Assembly: GCF_028714215.1 (NCBI RefSeq)
Contig: NZ_JAQTMS010000002.1
Location: 1-64,000 of the forward strand
DNA: 64,000 nt
DNA from: Rhodoferax sp.
Lineage (GTDB): Bacteria > Pseudomonadota > Gammaproteobacteria > Burkholderiales > Burkholderiaceae_C
Reading direction: 5' to 3'
The notes beneath the pieces are model-generated. The model did no database searches and was not told where the DNA came from. It saw only the letters and a list, made by a program, of their open reading frames with translations. Positions 1-7,867 of this stretch are shown here, in pieces. Both the position numbers and the translations under genes were made by a program. The stretch's first letter is position 1; the number at the start of each line of letters is the position of its first letter.

Positions 1-55
1 TCCATCCAGTTTCTCCTTTCGTTTGCTTGGCGGCTCACGATTGGTAGTTTCTGCG

Positions 56-541
56 ATGGACACCTACGTATATGTCAAACTCCTACTGCCACCCCGGCAA
101 AGCCGGGGGATCTCCCATTTGATTAGTTCCGTCTGGGAGGATGACGGCCTTTTTGAAATTGCCATTTGCGCCGCCAATGGCAAATTCTGCGGAGAGGCGC
201 GCTGCTATACGACAAGGCAAGAAATGACAAAGTTGTCGCTAGCAATCGGCGGCTTCCCGAAATCGACAGCCGATGAAGTCCACTTTTCAACGTATTCCAG
301 CGACCGCCTCTCCTACTTCAGCGTTCACTTTTTCTGCGTAGATGGTTCCGGACACGTGCTTGTTAGAGTAAAGGTCGCGGATATTGTTGCCTGCCATAAC
401 GCCCGTTCCGATAACAATTTGGCGGAGTTCGACCTGGCGGTAGAACCTGCCGCCATAGACACCTTCTCAAGTGAATTGGCCCGACTCGCTGGCGCCAATA
501 TTGGCGACGTTACGGCGGTGTTGAAGGGGAGCGGAAATTGA
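56..541 (+). CDS. hypothetical protein, possible WapI-type immunity-like fold
   Basis: Protein of 161 residues starting at the ATG that gives MDTYVYVK; an upstream TTG at 23 is in frame but has less support. I do not firmly recognise it. The middle carries a GFPKS segment, then alternating hydrophobic strands (SYFSVHFFCVD, HVLVRVKV), and the end reads LAVEPAAIDTFSSELARL. This beta-strand plus terminal helix layout resembles small WapI/DUF6228-type proteins, some of which are contact-toxin immunity proteins; that is inference from pattern only. There is no signal peptide or membrane segment. The gene is visibly less GC-rich than the rest of the window, which suits acquired DNA. No toxin gene is seen beside it, but the upstream side is outside the window. 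Confidence 0.5.
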   Translation: MDTYVYVKLLLPPRQSRGISHLISSVWEDDGLFEIAICAANGKFCGEARCYTTRQEMTKLSLAIGGFPKSTADEVHFSTYSSDRLSYFSVHFFCVDGSGHVLVRVKVADIVACHNARSDNNLAEFDLAVEPAAIDTFSSELARLAGANIGDVTAVLKGSGN

Positions 542-828
542 CCCCCAGCGGCGTATGACCACCCAAGCACCCGTCGTCGTCGCGGCAGCGTTGATGACGG
601 GTGCCGGAATTCCGCTCTCCCGACGAGAGTTTTTCCCTGCCAACCTCCTCGTTAACCTGGCAGTCCATCTGACCGGCATGGATGCCCGCGCATGCGCTCG
701 AACTTTGCAGAATCAACGGCAACAGTAGTAGCATTCGCACCGGACTATGCAATCGTCCCGCAGACCTGACCCACGCTTATTTATCGACTCCCCCACAAAC
801 GGTTGCGCCACCCAGAATCGGATGAATC
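542..828. other. intergenic stretch with a weak 57-codon ORF
   Basis: No convincing gene. The plus strand has an ATG-TAG frame at 555-728 (57 residues) without a clear ribosome-binding site. The minus strand has a frame near 510-750 starting with a leucine-rich, signal-like stretch that then becomes low-complexity. Either could be a decayed gene. No repeat or terminator was recognised. Confidence 0.4.
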
Positions 829-1158
829 ATGGCACGCGATAAAGGCCTGGAAGAACTGCTGAACGATGAGCTGAGAGCGGAACCGGGCATCACAGACAAG
901 GCCATGTTCGGCGGCTGGGCCTGGCTACTGGACGGCAGGCTGCTGTGCGGCGCACGCGCTGACGGAATGCTGGTGCGTTTAGGCAAAGACAAGGATGGGT
1001 GGGCGCTTCAAACCCCGGGCATTGTTCCAATGTTCTCGGGCACCCGGCGCATGCAGGGTTGGGTTCGCGCCGATTCCCAGGCCTATGGCGACGATTCGCT
1101 CCGCCATAAACTGTTGACCTGTGCACTCGATTTTGTCCGATCTTTACCCCTGAAATAG
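829..1158 (+). CDS. TfoX N-terminal domain protein
   Basis: A 109-residue single-domain protein matching the TfoX/Sxy N-terminal domain: helix MARDKGLEELLNDEL, then the hallmark KAMFGGWAWLLDGRLLCG strand-turn region, and a C-terminal helix. Full TfoX (competence regulator) has an extra C-terminal helix-hairpin domain that is absent here, so a competence role should not be assumed. In many proteobacteria such short TfoX-N proteins are free-standing and uncharacterised. Cytoplasmic and apparently monocistronic. Confidence 0.85.
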   Translation: MARDKGLEELLNDELRAEPGITDKAMFGGWAWLLDGRLLCGARADGMLVRLGKDKDGWALQTPGIVPMFSGTRRMQGWVRADSQAYGDDSLRHKLLTCALDFVRSLPLK

Positions 1159-1208
1159 GACGTCATTCCACACTTGCAACAAGCCATCGGTTTCGTTGGA
1201 GCTCAGCC

Positions 1209-1877
1209 ATGAATCACCCACCATTCATTCCTCCGAACATCCAGCGCTCCGCGCTGGCGGCGGACATTGGGTCGACTATGGAAGAGGCAGCGCTGCTGAG
1301 CGAACTGCGCGAACTTGAGGTTGAGTTGCATCGCCCCACCGCTCGCGGCTCGCGTGAGCGGCTCGAAGAGTTGCTGCACCCCGACTTCACGGAGGTCGGC
1401 CGATCCGGCCGTTGCTACACGCGTGACGCCATCATCAAGCGACTGCTCGCTGAAGACGAGCGGCCCGACGTTTGGTCCGGGGAGTTCAATGCTCTGTCCC
1501 TTGACCAGTCGACAGCGTTGCTGACGTACAGGTCGGCGCACCTCGGGCCTGGCGGCGAACTTGCCAACAGCGCTCGCCGCGCGTCAATCTGGTCTCGCGG
1601 TGCAACCGGTTGGCAGCTCGTCCACCACCAGGGAACACCCGAACCTTCCGATCCTGAACAACTGTCCACTGCCGAGCTGGACGCAACAGTGGTTCGCATG
1701 GAGGCCCGGTTGTCGTCCTTGCCAAAGGCTGGCACCGCCCATCTTCTGAAGCTCTACGCACAACTGGTCCTGCGATTCGAGCAGGACCTTGGTACATCAC
1801 CACGGGACGTTGCGCTGGCTCGCTCGGCTGCGCTCATGCTGGTGCAAGCTTTCGCGGCGACGGAGGGTGCAAGCTGA
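1209..1877 (+). CDS. NTF2-like (DUF4440/SnoaL-type) protein with C-terminal extension
   Basis: A 222-residue protein. The start at 1209 has GGAG seven bases upstream; a second in-frame ATG at 1278 would trim 23 poorly structured residues. Residues about 24-145 form an NTF2-like cone fold of the DUF4440 kind (ELHRP, LHPDFTEVGRSGRCYTRD, then paired strands ending WQLVHHQGT). These domains bind small ligands or act as accessory enzymes. The last 75 residues are helical (MEARLSSLPKAGTAHLLKLY) and not a family I recognise. Specific substrate unknown. Confidence 0.72.
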   Translation: MNHPPFIPPNIQRSALAADIGSTMEEAALLSELRELEVELHRPTARGSRERLEELLHPDFTEVGRSGRCYTRDAIIKRLLAEDERPDVWSGEFNALSLDQSTALLTYRSAHLGPGGELANSARRASIWSRGATGWQLVHHQGTPEPSDPEQLSTAELDATVVRMEARLSSLPKAGTAHLLKLYAQLVLRFEQDLGTSPRDVALARSAALMLVQAFAATEGAS

Positions 1878-1918
1878 GCCGCTCAAGGGAATAGTCTCCA
1901 GCCCCAACTCCAAACGGG

Positions 1919-2848
1919 CTATCCGCCGCGTGCGCGATAGGCTAGGGGATGCGTGCCAAACACGCGCCTGAACCGGTCATTGAAGGTTGACAGGTCGCCA
2001 AAACCGTTGTCCAAAGCAACTTTTGTGACCGGCTCGCTTGTGGTCGCCAAGCGCACTGCCGCGCCGCGCAAGCGCAGGTTCAGCAGGTACTGGTGCGGCG
2101 TGACGCCCACCGTTTGCTGGAACGTGCGCAGAAAATGGTACTTGCTCATGATGGCGACATCCGCCAACTCGTCAAGCCCCAGGGATTCCTTGCTGGCGTT
2201 TGCCTGCAGGTAACTCAAGACCCGACTGACCCGTCGCTCGTCGCGAGCCGTGGCTGCCCGGCGCGTCGGTTGTTGGCCCGAGGCTGCGGACAGTATCGAG
2301 GCCACCAGCGTCGGCACACTTTGCCCGATCAGCAGTGCATCGCCCTGGCTGGCCAGGGTTTCGATTTTTGCCACCTGGGGCAGCAACCCCGGCATGGGCG
2401 GCAGTGCCGCGCGGCGGAATTTGTAGTTCAGCGCGCCGGTGACACTGGCCGCGATTTCATCAAACAGTTGTGGCGCGATATGCAGAGCGATGCAGCGGTC
2501 GCCGATACCGTGCTCATGGCCGCATTCAAAGCATTTTCCCTGGTTGCCCAACAACAAGGCGCCCGGTTGCATCAGCCCGCGCCCGTTGTCAGTCCTGTAG
2601 GTGAAGTGGCCTTGCATCACTGCGGCAATCGTGTAGTGCCCATGCTGTTCTTCAAAGGCGCGATCCCCTGGCCCGTAGTGGCAGGTGTATTCGGCGATGT
2701 CCCAGTCGGCCGCGGTGGCAATGGTGCGTGCCTGCGGCGCACCGGGTGGGCCGTCGGACTCCAGTTCCCCCATATCAACAGCATGCCGTGCCATGCGAAT
2801 AATGTTAGCAATTTTCCCCAAGTCACGCATCGTCCGGCGTGCCACCAT
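1919..2848 (-). CDS. AraC family transcriptional regulator
   Basis: About 309 residues. An N-terminal cupin-like sensor region (YHYTIAAVMQGHFTYRT-like strands, about residues 45-150) is followed by a C-terminal double helix-turn-helix of AraC/XylS type ending YHFLRTFQQTVGVTPHQYL and FGDLSTFNDRFRRVFGTHP. I chose the ATG at 2848 because GGAG lies just upstream; an ATG at 2866 extends it six residues, and one at 2797 would leave an AT-rich promoter-like stretch outside the gene. It is divergent from the VOC gene at 2883, so it probably regulates that gene; this is inference from arrangement. Confidence 0.82.
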   Translation of the reverse strand: MVARRTMRDLGKIANIIRMARHAVDMGELESDGPPGAPQARTIATAADWDIAEYTCHYGPGDRAFEEQHGHYTIAAVMQGHFTYRTDNGRGLMQPGALLLGNQGKCFECGHEHGIGDRCIALHIAPQLFDEIAASVTGALNYKFRRAALPPMPGLLPQVAKIETLASQGDALLIGQSVPTLVASILSAASGQQPTRRAATARDERRVSRVLSYLQANASKESLGLDELADVAIMSKYHFLRTFQQTVGVTPHQYLLNLRLRGAAVRLATTSEPVTKVALDNGFGDLSTFNDRFRRVFGTHPLAYRARGG

Positions 2849-2882
2849 GGCGGCTCCAAAACTCATTCAAGGAAGTAGCCAC

Positions 2883-3260
2883 ATGATCGATCACGTTTCC
2901 ATTGGGGTGTCGGACATTGCCCGCGCTAAATTGTTTTATGACGCCGCGCTCCAGCCCTTGGGCTACACCTGCCTGAGTCCGGGCGACTCGTCGCTGGGCT
3001 ACGGCAAGGATGGCGTGCAACTGTGGATTAGCCACAGCGGCAGCCCGGTCGCGCCGGACCCTAGCTCCGGCCTGCATTTTTGCTTCCGAGCGCCGACCCG
3101 CGCCAGCGTGGCAGCGTTCCATGCCTCCGCGCTGGCGCTGGGCGGGCAGGACAACGGCCGCCCCGGGCTGCGTCCGGACTACGGCGACAACTACTACGCC
3201 GCCTTCGTCGTCGATCCCGACGGTTATCGGATCGAGGCTTATTGCGCCCGAGCGGAGTAA
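2883..3260 (+). CDS. VOC family (glyoxalase/bleomycin-resistance fold) protein
   Basis: A 125-residue single-domain VOC protein, starting MIDHVSIGVSDIARAK with an AAGGA ribosome site. Two beta-alpha-beta-beta-beta modules are visible, the second ending with the typical FVVDPDGYRIEAYC. Metal ligands of VOC enzymes are expected from the first-strand His (H4) and the late Glu (EAYC); substrate cannot be told. It matches the common 'VOC family protein' seen next to AraC regulators. Confidence 0.86.
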   Translation: MIDHVSIGVSDIARAKLFYDAALQPLGYTCLSPGDSSLGYGKDGVQLWISHSGSPVAPDPSSGLHFCFRAPTRASVAAFHASALALGGQDNGRPGLRPDYGDNYYAAFVVDPDGYRIEAYCARAE

Positions 3261-3383
3261 TACCGGTAGAGTCCGTGACCCGCAGCGGAGCGGATGTGAT
3301 CTTGTGAAAATGCCAGAATACGGCGGTTCAACAGATCCCGGCAGAACGGTCCCGGGGGAAGTACTGGTACTCAGGAGCCACCC

Positions 3384-3842
3384 ATGGAATCGCAATTTGC
3401 ATCGAACGTCCGCAACTCGGCCGAAGAATCGTTTGCCTCCGGCCTGTATTGCGCCGAGAGCGTTGTGCTGGCGCTGGCCAGGGCACAGGGCATCGAGTCT
3501 GATCTGCTGCCCAGGGCCGCCACCGCCTTTTGCAGCGGGATGGCCCGAACCTGCGGCACTTGCGGGGCGCTCACCGGCGCAATGATGGGTGTCAGTCTGG
3601 CGCTCGGTCGCAGCGAAGCCAAGGCGTCGGTGCAACCGTCCTACGAGGCAACGCAGCGGCTCATTCGCGAGTTCGAGCAGGAGTTTGGCGCCCGCGACTG
3701 TCACGTCCTGTTGGGATGCGATCTCAATACCCCGCAAGGCCAAGCCACGTTTCGTGACCAGCGCCTGGGTCAGCGCTGTGTCCAATACACCGGCAAGGCG
3801 GCCGAGATTGCGGCGCGCATTGTCAGCGAGATCAAGGGCTAG
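3384..3842 (+). CDS. C_GCAxxG_C_C family redox protein
   Basis: A 152-residue cytoplasmic protein of the C_GCAxxG_C_C family (probable redox-active or metal-binding). Visible cysteines: YCAES near residue 23, the core CSGMARTCGTCGALTGAMMG near residues 50-70, then CHVLLGC and QRCVQY near residues 108-132, which is the expected family spacing. An N-terminal helix begins at AEESFASG. Function is not established in the family. The gene stands alone; the 120 bases upstream show no gene. Confidence 0.86.
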   Translation: MESQFASNVRNSAEESFASGLYCAESVVLALARAQGIESDLLPRAATAFCSGMARTCGTCGALTGAMMGVSLALGRSEAKASVQPSYEATQRLIREFEQEFGARDCHVLLGCDLNTPQGQATFRDQRLGQRCVQYTGKAAEIAARIVSEIKG

Positions 3843-3881
3843 ACAGACGGGCCGGCGGACACGGCACGGCTGCGGACGGCT

Positions 3882-4715
3882 TCACATCGCGCCGCAGCAC
3901 TTCTTGTATTTCTTGCCGCTGCCGCACGGGCACGGGTCGTTGCGCCCCGGCTTGGCCTCGGCGTGCACCGTCTCCACGCGCGGGCCGAAGTTGCGCCACA
4001 GCTCGCGCAAGTCGTAGACCGCCCAGACGGCATCGGCAAACGCGTTCAGGCGCTGCACGCTGATGCTGGGCGGCGCGGCGTCGTCCAGCACCGACAGCGT
4101 GGCCGGCTCGGTGTCGTCTTCGGTCAGCGCCACGATGGCGTCCAGCGCTTCGTCGAGCCACTTGACGGCCTCCTTGTCGCGCGGCGGCGCCCACTCTTCG
4201 GGCCAAGCCTCCACCGCATACATGAAACCGAGCGCCCAGATCTGGCCGAAGGAAGGCACCGGGTCGCCTTCCAGGGTGGCGCGCTCCTCCTCCGGCAAGG
4301 CCGCGATGGCGCCCCGCACGTCCATCACCTCGGGCTGGTAGGCGGCCGCGTCGTCGAGCGAATCGATCTCGGCGTCTAGCGCTTGCGCCACTTCGTTCCA
4401 GCGCCGCGTCCAGAGTTCAAAAAAGCGCCGGCCCTGGGCCGCGTCGGCAAATGAGCCCTCATCCTCCTCGCCGTCCAGGCCGATCGCCAGCAACACCGGC
4501 AGGTACTCCGAGGGCGGGATGAGGCGGCGGCAGCAGATCAGCGCGGCCATGAAGCCTTCGCAAAACTCCCACTGCGGGGTCTCGTCGTAGCGGCTGCGCA
4601 GGTCGTCCAAGATGGCGTCGATCTCGTCGAACTCGTCGGCGCTCAGCGGCGCCGCTGTAAGGGCCGCGGACAGACCCGAAGGATAGGCGGCAGCAGGGGG
4701 CAAGTCTTGGTTCAT
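3882..4715 (-). CDS. UPF0149/YecA family protein with SEC-C zinc motif
   Basis: A 277-residue protein. Residues about 25-190 are the acidic helical UPF0149 (YgfB/YecA) domain, with the typical [11 protein letters not shown] and [11 protein letters not shown] segments. The extreme C-terminus is a SEC-C zinc-binding motif, [18 protein letters not shown], as found in SecA and YecA, where it can bind metal and ribosomes or SecB. Role: probably a ribosome/Sec-associated accessory protein; the exact function is unknown. The start ATG at 4715 gives [12 protein letters not shown]. Confidence 0.87.
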   Translation of the reverse strand: MNQDLPPAAAYPSGLSAALTAAPLSADEFDEIDAILDDLRSRYDETPQWEFCEGFMAALICCRRLIPPSEYLPVLLAIGLDGEEDEGSFADAAQGRRFFELWTRRWNEVAQALDAEIDSLDDAAAYQPEVMDVRGAIAALPEEERATLEGDPVPSFGQIWALGFMYAVEAWPEEWAPPRDKEAVKWLDEALDAIVALTEDDTEPATLSVLDDAAPPSISVQRLNAFADAVWAVYDLRELWRNFGPRVETVHAEAKPGRNDPCPCGSGKKYKKCCGAM

Positions 4716-4872
4716 GGTGACGCTCAGGCGTTCGGTTGGGGGATAGCCGCATTGTGCCCTGCCACGGCGCCCGGGCTGTCACAGCCATGTCTTATGCCAC
4801 CCGTATTCTCGGCGGCTGCCCGGTCATGCTGGCCGGGTTTTGTTTTCCACCAATGGATATCAGGAGATTTAC

Positions 4873-5043
4873 TTGAAGCCCAATCCATGTTCCACGACAG
4901 CACGCGCCAATGTGCCTGCTTTGTACCGCCCGCTGGCCGTCGCGCTCTTGCTGACCTGCACCCTGCTGAGCGCCTGCGGCGGCGGCAACAGCCAGACTCC
5001 GTCCGCCGACGCCAAGGCGCCGCAAATGCGCTGCGCATCCTGA
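4873..5043 (+). CDS. possible mini-lipoprotein (TTG start) upstream of phospholipase C
   Basis: A 56-codon frame starting with TTG at 4873, preceded by AGGAG at good spacing. It encodes a positively charged N-terminus, a hydrophobic segment LAVALLLTCT and a canonical lipobox LLSAC followed by GGGN. After cleavage only about 25 residues would remain. It ends 54 bases before the phospholipase start. It could be a real small lipoprotein, or the surviving 5' end of a larger lost lipoprotein gene. An in-frame ATG at 4840 gives a poorer, longer version. Confidence 0.38.
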   Translation: MKPNPCSTTARANVPALYRPLAVALLLTCTLLSACGGGNSQTPSADAKAPQMRCAS

Positions 5044-5097
5044 CCACGCTCGGCATTTACCGATTCCCAACTCTCCACTTTTTTTCAAGACCTCTTC

Positions 5098-7284
5098 ATG
5101 ACCATCCCTAGCAGACGCCACTTCCTGCGCACCGTCGTCAGCACCGCTGGTGCCACGGCCGCGCTCGCCATGTTCCCGCCCGCCATCCGCAGAGCCCTGG
5201 CGATTCCGGCCAACAACCAGACCGGCACCCTCAAGGACATCGAACACATCGTCATCCTGACGCAGGAAAACCGCTCCTTCGACCACTACTTCGGCACCCT
5301 CGCCGGCGTGCGCGGCTTCGGCGACCGGTTCCCGATTCCGGTCATGGATGCGCTGGGCAACCAGGGCAAGAACGTCTGGTTCCAGGCCAACGACAGCGAC
5401 CCGGCCAATCCGCGCATGATTGCGCCGTTTCGCCTGAACACGGTGCAGACCTTCGACTACATGCGCGTCAACGGCACGCCGCACGCCTGGCTGGACGCGC
5501 AAGCGGCCTGGGATCACGGCCGCATGAACGCCTGGCCGAAGTGGAAGAAGAACCACGCCATGGGTTACTTCAGCGAAGCCGACATGCCGTTCCAGTACGC
5601 GATGGCCAACGCCTTCACTCTTTGCGACGCCTACCACTGCTCGTTCCAGGGCGGCACCAACACCAACCGCCTGTACAACTGGACCGGCAGCAATGACCCG
5701 CTGGGCAAGGCCAATGGCCCGGCCACCTACAACGACTACGACTGGTTCGAATCCGACCCCGGCAAGAACGGCGGCTACAGCTGGACCACCTACCCCGAGC
5801 GGCTGGAGAGCGCCGGCATCAGCTGGCAGGTCTACGAGAACATGGAAGACAATTTCACCGACAACCCGCTGGCCGGCTTCAAGGTGTTCCGTGACGCGTT
5901 TTACATGAAGCCCGGCTATTCGCAATCGCTCAAGGACCGCGGCGTCAGCACGCGCGACCTGGACCTGCTGAAGGCCGACGTGCTGGCCAACAAGCTGCCG
6001 CAGGTCAGCTTCATCGTGGCGACCGCCGAGGGCTCGGAGCACCCCGGCCCCTCCAGCCCGGCGCAGGGCGCCGACTACACGGCCAAGGTGCTGGATGCGT
6101 TGACCGCCAACCCCGAGGTCTGGAGCAAGACCGTGTTGTTCGTCAACTTCGACGAGAACGATGGCTTCTTCGACCACGTGCCGCCGCCGGCGGCGCCCAG
6201 CTACACCAGCTATGACGCCGATCCGGCGAAAGCGGTATTGGCCGGCGCCTCCACCGTGGACACCAAAGGCGAGTACCACGAAATCATCCTGCCCTACCAG
6301 ACCAATCCGTACGAGCCGCTGGCGCTGCACCGTCCCTACGGTCTGGGCCCGCGCGTGCCCATGTACGTGATCTCGCCCTGGTCCAAGGGCGGCTGGGTCA
6401 ACTCGCAGGTGTTCGACCACACCTCGGTGATCCGCTTTGTCGAGCAGCGCTTCGGCGTCATGGAGCCCAACATCAGCGCCTGGCGCCGCGCCGTCTGCGG
6501 CGATCTGACCAGCGCCTTCAACTTCAAGGACCCGGACAACACCGCGTTCCTCAAGAAGTTCCCCGATACCGTGGCACTGGCCAACCGGGCACGCGCACTG
6601 ACCAAGAAGACGACACCGCCGACGCCGGCACTGCCCAATCTGCCGACGCAGGCCACCGGCAGCCGGCCCTCGCGTGCCCTGCCCTACGAATTGCACACTG
6701 CCGCCAAGGTGTTGTCGGCCAGTTCCATCGCGCTGACCTTCAGCAATACCGGCAGCGCCGGCGCCGTGTTCCATGTCTACGATCGCAAGCACCTGGACCA
6801 GATTCCGCGCCGCTACACGGTGGAGGCCGGCAAGCAACTGGTCGGCAACTGGGACCTGGCCGCCGACAACGGCGCCTACGACCTCTGGGTGCTGGGCCCG
6901 GCCGGTTACCACCGCCATTTCACCGGTACGGCGGTGACGACCGCCGCCGACCCGCTGCCCGAAGTGCAGGTCTGCTACGACATCGCCAACGGCAACGTCT
7001 ATCTCAAGCTGGTCAACAATGGCAGCGCGGCGGCCAGCTACACCATCACCGCCAACGCCTACCTGAGCGAGGGTCCGTGGACCGGCACGCTGGCGGCCAA
7101 GGACAAGATCGAGCAGCACTGGTCTTTGCAGGCCAGCGGCCACTGGTACGACTTCACGCTGACGGTCAAGGGCTTGCCGGGCTTCTCGCGGCGTTTTGCC
7201 GGCCGGGTGGAGACCGGCGAAGCCAGCATCAGCGATCCGGCACAGGGTGGCGTGGCGATCGGCGATCAGCTCAAAATCGCCTGA
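5098..7284 (+). CDS. plcN: phosphocholine-type phospholipase C, Tat-exported
   Basis: A 728-residue enzyme of the acid-phosphatase-like bacterial phospholipase C family, which hydrolyses phosphatidylcholine and related lipids to diacylglycerol and the phospho-headgroup. The N-terminus is a Tat signal (SRRHFLRT then a hydrophobic stretch ending RRALA), so it folds in the cytoplasm before export. The catalytic domain starts with TQENRSFDHYFGTLAGVRGFGDR near residue 58 and includes NFDENDGFFDHVPPP. Two C-terminal phospholipase C domains follow (about 515-610 and 620-715). Length and order match PlcN/PlcH. Haemolytic versus non-haemolytic type cannot be decided; the symbol denotes the family only. 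Confidence 0.92.
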   Translation: MTIPSRRHFLRTVVSTAGATAALAMFPPAIRRALAIPANNQTGTLKDIEHIVILTQENRSFDHYFGTLAGVRGFGDRFPIPVMDALGNQGKNVWFQANDSDPANPRMIAPFRLNTVQTFDYMRVNGTPHAWLDAQAAWDHGRMNAWPKWKKNHAMGYFSEADMPFQYAMANAFTLCDAYHCSFQGGTNTNRLYNWTGSNDPLGKANGPATYNDYDWFESDPGKNGGYSWTTYPERLESAGISWQVYENMEDNFTDNPLAGFKVFRDAFYMKPGYSQSLKDRGVSTRDLDLLKADVLANKLPQVSFIVATAEGSEHPGPSSPAQGADYTAKVLDALTANPEVWSKTVLFVNFDENDGFFDHVPPPAAPSYTSYDADPAKAVLAGASTVDTKGEYHEIILPYQTNPYEPLALHRPYGLGPRVPMYVISPWSKGGWVNSQVFDHTSVIRFVEQRFGVMEPNISAWRRAVCGDLTSAFNFKDPDNTAFLKKFPDTVALANRARALTKKTTPPTPALPNLPTQATGSRPSRALPYELHTAAKVLSASSIALTFSNTGSAGAVFHVYDRKHLDQIPRRYTVEAGKQLVGNWDLAADNGAYDLWVLGPAGYHRHFTGTAVTTAADPLPEVQVCYDIANGNVYLKLVNNGSAAASYTITANAYLSEGPWTGTLAAKDKIEQHWSLQASGHWYDFTLTVKGLPGFSRRFAGRVETGEASISDPAQGGVAIGDQLKIA

Positions 7285-7308
7285 GCACAACCGCGCCTTC
7301 ATGACAGG

Positions 7309-7342
7309 AGCCCGCCCGGCAATGCCGGGCGGGCTCTTTTTC
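7309..7342 (+). terminator. rho-independent terminator of phospholipase C
   Basis: Perfect 12-bp GC-rich stem (7309-7320 with 7324-7335), 3-base loop AAT, followed by CTTTTTCT. It lies 25 bases after the plc stop codon. Confidence 0.88.
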
Positions 7343-7362
7343 TGTTGGCGCCCGGTCCGGCT

Positions 7363-7779
7363 TCAGAGGACTGTTTGCGCCTTGACCGCCAACGTCAATA
7401 GGCGTTTTTTCAAACACAGCACGGCGTGGTCCTTGCTCAGCAGCGTGGTCTGATGGGCGACCGCCAGATCGATGAACTTCTGGTCATCCGGGTCGCTGCA
7501 TGTCGGCTTGGTCCTGGTGGCAACATCGACCAAGCGGGCCTGGGCATCGAACTGCCGCAGCACCTGCGCCGCATCAAGTTGCTGGAGCGCCAGACGCGCC
7601 TTGATCTTCGGGTAGTCCAGCACGCGCAGCAGTTCCTCGCGCATGGGAGCGGTGGCCAGCCAGCGGACTGCTCCGGCGGCCAGCGCCAGCTTCAGGGCCT
7701 GCACAGCGGGGTCGTCAAAGACCAGCAGGTCCAGCACGATGTTGGTGTCCAGGACGATAGTGTGAACTTCGGTCGCCAT
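7363..7779 (-). CDS. PIN-domain toxin-like nuclease (PIN_3/COG1569 type)
   Basis: A 138-residue PIN domain from ATG 7779 (MATEVHTIVLDTNIVLDLL). Acidic residues expected for Mg2+-dependent RNase activity are present: D in LDTN, E in MREELL, and the paired CSDPDDQKFIDLA, then LLSKDHAVL. The family is annotated as 'putative toxin component, PIN family'. No antitoxin gene adjoins it: upstream is a repeat pair and then the rlmL-type gene. The frame extends to 7803 by reading into the repeat, so the shorter start is preferred. Confidence 0.82.
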   Translation of the reverse strand: MATEVHTIVLDTNIVLDLLVFDDPAVQALKLALAAGAVRWLATAPMREELLRVLDYPKIKARLALQQLDAAQVLRQFDAQARLVDVATRTKPTCSDPDDQKFIDLAVAHQTTLLSKDHAVLCLKKRLLTLAVKAQTVL

Positions 7780-7782
7780 CGG

Positions 7783-7867
7783 AAATTTGGGGTCAGAGCC
7801 CAATTTCGTTCACCGCTTCGTGTTTCGATGGCATCAGGGTCCTGAATTGGGATCTGACCCCAATTTT
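7783..7867. repeat. inverted pair of REP-like sequences
   Basis: Two arms of about 24 bases in inverted orientation: 7783-7806 (core GGGGTCAGAGCCC) and 7844-7867 (core GGGATCTGACCCC), separated by about 37 bases. The right arm supplies the last codons and stop of the rlmL-type gene. GGGGTCAGA-type repeats of this design are commonly linked to REP-associated Y1 (TnpA_REP) transposases; no such transposase is in the window. Confidence 0.72.

Noticed and set aside
4792-7302. 836-codon open frame on the minus strand over phospholipase C
   Set aside because: It is the antisense shadow of a high-GC gene; the plus strand has a clear Tat signal and phospholipase motifs, and the minus translation is His/Gly/Val-rich without any domain.
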